A stretch of 64,000 nt of DNA, from contig NZ_CBCPJJ010000002.1 of NCBI RefSeq assembly GCF_965118895.1, forward strand, positions 1 through 64,000, in the 5' to 3' direction. The first letter of the stretch is position 1, and each line of letters begins with the position of its first letter. This DNA comes from Rahnella inusitata_A (GTDB lineage Bacteria; Pseudomonadota; Gammaproteobacteria; Enterobacterales; Enterobacteriaceae). The notes under the pieces were generated by a model that did no database searches, was not told the origin of the DNA, and was given only the letters and a program-made list of their open reading frames with translations. This document shows positions 60,383 through 64,000 of the stretch, piece by piece. The position numbers were made by a program, and so were the translations under genes.

Positions 60383-61711
60383 TTATTTTGACGCGTCTTT
60401 CGCCGCATCAGGTTTTACGCGGCGTTTGCCCACGTTTTTACTGTCGCGATGGCGAACTTTCACTTTCACCTTCGATTTTTCCTGCGCGGTTTTCTGCTTC
60501 TCTTTACGCTTCGCCAGTACTTTCTTGGATGGCTTACCGGTGGTCTTCTCGCTTGGTGCTTTCGTTTTCGGACGTAGTTCGTCGATCACGCGAGGTTTCA
60601 GCGGCTCATTCAGATAACGGCCAATTTTGCCCAGCAGCAGATGGTCATGCGCTTCCACGAAAGAAATCGCCGTACCTTTACGGCCAGCACGGCCGGTACG
60701 CCCGATACGGTGCAGGTAGATATCAGCGGTCAGCGGCAGGTCAAAGTTGAAGACGTGGCTGATGTCGTTGATATCCAGACCGCGCGCGGCGATATCGGTG
60801 GCAACCAGCACATTCACTCGGTCTTCGACCATACGCTTCACGGCTTCGGTACGCTTAACCTGAACCATTTCGCCTTCGAGATAGCAGGAGTTAATTCCCG
60901 CTTCGCGCAACCATGCAACCAGTTCGTGCACACGCTCACGCTTGCGCACGAAGATCACGGATTTGGTGACATCTTCCTGTTTCAGCAGGTGGATCAGCAT
61001 CTGCGTTTTGTGTGGCACATCATCAACGCGGTAATACCACTGCAGGATCTTTTTACGTTCGCGGCGTGACGGATCGGCTTCAATTTCAACCGGTTCAGTC
61101 AGAATGCGTTCAGCGAATTCACGGATGGCTTCCCCTTCCAGCGTTGCGGAGAACAGCAACGTCTGTTTACGCCAGCGTGCTTCGGCAGAAATGGTTTCGA
61201 TATCCTGCGCAAAACCCATGTCCAGCATGCGGTCAGCTTCATCGAGGATAAGCGTTTCGATGGCGCGGCAATCAAAGTTTTCTTCTTTAATGTATTGCAG
61301 CAAACGGCCAGTCGTCGCGACGACAATGTCCTGGTTTTCGCTGAATACTTCGGCGTGGTTCATGTACGCCACACCGCCGGTGATCGTCGCGATATCCAGA
61401 TCGGTATGCCTGGCCAGTTCGCGTGCCTGATCGGCAACCTGCATAGCCAGTTCACGCGTTGGCGTGAGGATCAGAATTCGTGGCGGACCAGATTTCTTAC
61501 GCGGGAAATCCAGCAAATGTTGCAATGCAGGCAACAGGAATGCCGCTGTTTTGCCGGTGCCGGTAGGAGCCGAACCCAACACATCGCGTCCGTCCATTGC
61601 AGGCGGAATTGCCTCTGCCTGAATGACAGTCGGCCGGGTATAGCCTTTTTCGCCTAAGGCGTCTAGCAGGCGTTCATCGAGTTCGAGTTCGGAAAAATTC
61701 GTTACAGTCAT
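60383..61711 (-). CDS. srmB: ATP-dependent RNA helicase SrmB
   Basis: DEAD-box helicase acting early in 50S ribosome assembly, 442 residues. Motifs in order: APTGTGKT (I), PTRELAMQ (Ia), LDEADRMLDMGF (II), FSATLEG (III), ATDIAARGLD (V), HRIGRTGRAG (VI). The basic C-terminal tail (from about residue 385; KKVLAKRKEKQ...) is typical of SrmB. Divergent from the methyltransferase gene. Confidence 0.95.
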   Translation of the reverse strand: MTVTNFSELELDERLLDALGEKGYTRPTVIQAEAIPPAMDGRDVLGSAPTGTGKTAAFLLPALQHLLDFPRKKSGPPRILILTPTRELAMQVADQARELARHTDLDIATITGGVAYMNHAEVFSENQDIVVATTGRLLQYIKEENFDCRAIETLILDEADRMLDMGFAQDIETISAEARWRKQTLLFSATLEGEAIREFAERILTEPVEIEADPSRRERKKILQWYYRVDDVPHKTQMLIHLLKQEDVTKSVIFVRKRERVHELVAWLREAGINSCYLEGEMVQVKRTEAVKRMVEDRVNVLVATDIAARGLDINDISHVFNFDLPLTADIYLHRIGRTGRAGRKGTAISFVEAHDHLLLGKIGRYLNEPLKPRVIDELRPKTKAPSEKTTGKPSKKVLAKRKEKQKTAQEKSKVKVKVRHRDSKNVGKRRVKPDAAKDASK

Positions 61712-61867
61712 GGTCTACCTCTACTTGGGGCGCCGATTATAGACGTGTTAGACGCGATCTTCACCTATTTAAGCGGTTTGCGTACCTTTTCCTCTGCATC
61801 TCTTTGCCCTATGCTACGTCAGTTTTCGTTCACAGGCCTGATGGCTGGCGCAATTACGGTGAAATTA

Positions 61868-62614
61868 GTGACAAAAGAAGTCAGTTCCTCTCAGCCTTTA
61901 CGGCGTAATGGATTTACCTTTAAACAGTTTTTTGTGGCGCACGATCGGTGCGCGATGAAAGTCGGCACCGATGGCGTTCTGCTTGGCGCAACGGCATCAG
62001 TGAGCCATGCCCGTCGCGTTCTGGATATCGGCTGTGGCAGCGGACTTATCGCTATGATGCTGGCGCAGCGCAGCGGTCCTCAGACGCAGATTGATGCCGT
62101 AGAACTTGAGCCTGCCGCGGCATCGCAGGCGGCTGAGAATTTTGCCGAGTCCGTATGGGCACACAGAATGGCCGTGTATGCGCAGGATATCAATGATTAC
62201 GCCGATCAACATCAGGCAGCCTATGACCTGATCGTCAGTAATCCCCCTTACTTCGAATCTGCAGTGGCCTGCCGCGATGAAGCGCGTAATGCTGCGCGGT
62301 ACACTGAAACGTTGACCCACGACGCGTTGCTCGATTGCGCCGCTAAGCTCATCACGCCTGAGGGAATGTTAAGCGTAGTACTGCCGTATGATATTGGGAT
62401 GACGTTTGAAGCAATGGCGCGTCAGAAAGGCTGGTTTAGCGCCTGGCGGATGGTGGTTCGCGATCGCCCCGGGAAACCCCTGAACCGTATGCTGTTAACT
62501 TTATCCCGACAACCGGCAGAGATTGTCGAACAGGAGCTGGCACTGCGGAAATCCGAAGGGATTTACAGTGAGGCGTTTTGCGCATTGATTACGGATTTTT
62601 ATCTGAATTATTAA
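61868..62614 (+). CDS. trmN: tRNA1(Val) (adenine37-N6)-methyltransferase
   Basis: SAM-dependent methyltransferase that makes m6A37 in tRNA1(Val) (YfiC/TrmN6). The start is uncertain: the frame is open from 61745, with ATG 61841, GTG 61859 and GTG 61868 possible. I use GTG 61868 because GGTGA lies five bases upstream and the length (248) then fits E. coli (245). Motifs: NGFTFKQFFVAHDRCAMKVGTDG at the N-terminus, SAM loop LDIGCGSGLIAMMLAQR, and catalytic NPPY in DLIVSNPPYFES. Divergent from srmB. Confidence 0.9.
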   Translation: MTKEVSSSQPLRRNGFTFKQFFVAHDRCAMKVGTDGVLLGATASVSHARRVLDIGCGSGLIAMMLAQRSGPQTQIDAVELEPAAASQAAENFAESVWAHRMAVYAQDINDYADQHQAAYDLIVSNPPYFESAVACRDEARNAARYTETLTHDALLDCAAKLITPEGMLSVVLPYDIGMTFEAMARQKGWFSAWRMVVRDRPGKPLNRMLLTLSRQPAEIVEQELALRKSEGIYSEAFCALITDFYLNY

Positions 62615-62659
62615 GATGGGCGAAAATTGAAAAGTGCGTTCCTTCGCACTTTGACGCCA

Positions 62660-64000
62660 TTAAGGCTGGAGGATCGTGGGCTGCGGATTTTCCTGTAAAT
62701 CAGGGTAATCCAGCGTGTAGTGCAGTCCGCGACTTTCTTTGCGTTCCATGGCGCTGCGGACGATCAGCTCTGCGACTAACACCAGATTTCGCAACTCCAG
62801 CAAGTTATTGGAAATGCGGAAATTGGCGTAGTATTCATCAATCTCCTGTTGCAGTGTCATGATACGACGCAGCGCGCGCTCCAGTCGTTTCGTCGTACGT
62901 ACAATCCCGACGTAGTCCCACATGAACAACCTCAATTCATGCCAGTTATGTTGGATAACTACTTGCTCATCTGAATTGTCCACCCGGCTTTCGTCCCACT
63001 GCGGCACATGTTTCGCCAGTTTGACGTGAGGCAGTCGCTTAATAATATCTTCCGCCGCTGACCAGCCATATACCACGCATTCAAGTAAAGAGTTCGATGC
63101 CAGCCGGTTCGCACCATGCAGTCCGGTATAGCTGACTTCACCGATAGCATATAAGCCGTCGAGATCCGTACGCCCGTGCTGATCGACCATCACGCCACCG
63201 CAGGTATAATGCGCAGCAGGAACAATCGGAATGGCTTCTTTCGTGAGATCAATACCCAGAGAACTGAGCTTTTCATCAATCATCGGGAAGTGATGTTTGA
63301 TGAATTCCGGCGGGCGGTGGCTGATATCAAGATACATGCAATCCGCGCCGAGACGCTTCATCTCATGGTCAATGGCTCTGGCAACGACATCGCGGGGAGC
63401 CAGTTCGCCACGCGAATCAAAGTCCGGCATAAAGCGCGAACCGTCCGGACGTTTGAGTACGGCGCCTTCGCCGCGCAGGGCTTCCGTCAGCAGGAAATTA
63501 CGTGCCTGCGGGTGATAAAGGCAGGTCGGGTGAAACTGATTGAATTCGAGATTGGCCACGCGGCAGCCTGCTCGCCAGGCCATTGCTACACCGTCGCCTG
63601 ATGAAATATCCGGGTTGGTGGTGTACTGATACACTTTCGCCGCACCGCCCGTCGCCAGCACAACGGCTTTGGCTCGCAGTGTTTCGACATGTTCTTTGTC
63701 GCGGTTCCAGACATACGCGCCCACCACGCGCTGAGTCCCTGGTAAACCGATTTTGCTGGAGGTAATTAAATCAACTGCGTTATAGCGTTCCTTAACGCAA
63801 ATATTGGCATGTGCTCTTGCTTTACCTACCAGCGTAGTTTCTACTTCTTTACCTGTCGCATCAGCAGCATGCAGGATCCTGCGGTGGCTGTGGCCACCTT
63901 CACGGGTCAGGTGATAACGTTCTTCTGAACTCGCGTTGGTTTCGGTATCAAACAGTACACCCTGATCGATTAACCACTGGACGCAATGACGTGCATTGCT
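62660..64000 (-). CDS. nadB: L-aspartate oxidase, 3' part (5' end outside window)
   Basis: FAD enzyme that oxidises L-aspartate to iminoaspartate, the first step of de novo NAD synthesis. The frame is open from the right edge (64000) to the stop at 62660; 446 codons are visible, about five-sixths of the family length. Landmarks: ATGGAAKVYQYTTNP, FNQFHPTCLYHP, RDVVARAIDHEM with the active-site arginine, and HYTCGGVMVDQHGRTD, GLHGANRLASNSLLE near the C-terminal third. Confidence 0.96.
   Translation of the reverse strand, partial: SNARHCVQWLIDQGVLFDTETNASSEERYHLTREGGHSHRRILHAADATGKEVETTLVGKARAHANICVKERYNAVDLITSSKIGLPGTQRVVGAYVWNRDKEHVETLRAKAVVLATGGAAKVYQYTTNPDISSGDGVAMAWRAGCRVANLEFNQFHPTCLYHPQARNFLLTEALRGEGAVLKRPDGSRFMPDFDSRGELAPRDVVARAIDHEMKRLGADCMYLDISHRPPEFIKHHFPMIDEKLSSLGIDLTKEAIPIVPAAHYTCGGVMVDQHGRTDLDGLYAIGEVSYTGLHGANRLASNSLLECVVYGWSAAEDIIKRLPHVKLAKHVPQWDESRVDNSDEQVVIQHNWHELRLFMWDYVGIVRTTKRLERALRRIMTLQQEIDEYYANFRISNNLLELRNLVLVAELIVRSAMERKESRGLHYTLDYPDLQENPQPTILQP

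Overview
The window is a chromosomal segment of a member of the Enterobacterales. Gene order and protein sequences follow the Escherichia coli backbone closely: mscS-argO-yggE-argP-rpiA-serA, fau-ssrS-zapA-ygfB-pepP-ubiH-ubiI-gcvTHP-ygfF, and ssrA-smpB-ratA-ratB-bamE-recN-nadK-grpE. The accessory content differs from E. coli. Together with a lacZY pair, an Asr protein with long tandem repeats and a ssrA-linked island, this suggests a Yersiniaceae-type genome such as Rahnella or a relative. The genus is an inference; no marker in the window fixes it.

Layout. 1-3.2 kb holds the 3' part of lacZ and lacY. 3.3-9.3 kb holds mscS, argO, yggE, argP, rpiA and serA. 9.4-10.2 kb holds a ydgU-like micro-gene and asr. 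10.4-16.3 kb holds fau, 6S RNA, zapA and the ygfB-pepP-ubiH-ubiI operon. 16.6-22.5 kb holds gcvTHP, a structured inverted-repeat block and ygfF. 22.8-30.9 kb is a complete catabolic operon: a DeoR regulator, a sugar ABC transporter, an AlsE epimerase, a ROK kinase and a ribokinase-like kinase. An AT-rich secreted beta-helix protein gene follows. 33.4-41.2 kb is a set of short accessory genes: an HD hydrolase, TrhA, an IucD-like monooxygenase, PhzF, an XRE-cupin regulator, Ada and three GNAT acetyltransferases. 41.3-47.8 kb is a galactitol operon (gatZABCD and gatY on the minus strand) with divergent gatR.

The most interesting stretch is 48.2-53.0 kb, next to the 3' end of ssrA (tmRNA). It looks like a decayed P4-like phage satellite. 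It contains a broken sid (capsid size determination) gene, an intact delta/Ogr-like zinc-finger activator, a cos-like sequence, a very AT-rich two-gene Thoeris defence system (thsA, SIR2-SLOG; thsB, TIR), and a P4-type integrase disrupted by a frameshift. The Thoeris genes sit between the late-gene end and int, which is the known cargo hotspot of P4 satellites. Thoeris itself is a described system. What deserves a closer look is its placement in a satellite that is probably immobile, and the diverged TIR partner.

53.1-64 kb returns to conserved backbone: ssrA, smpB, ratA, ratB, bamE, recN with LexA boxes, nadK, grpE with a sigma-32 promoter, ung, grcA with an FNR site, srmB, a tRNA1(Val) methyltransferase gene, and nadB, which runs off the right edge.
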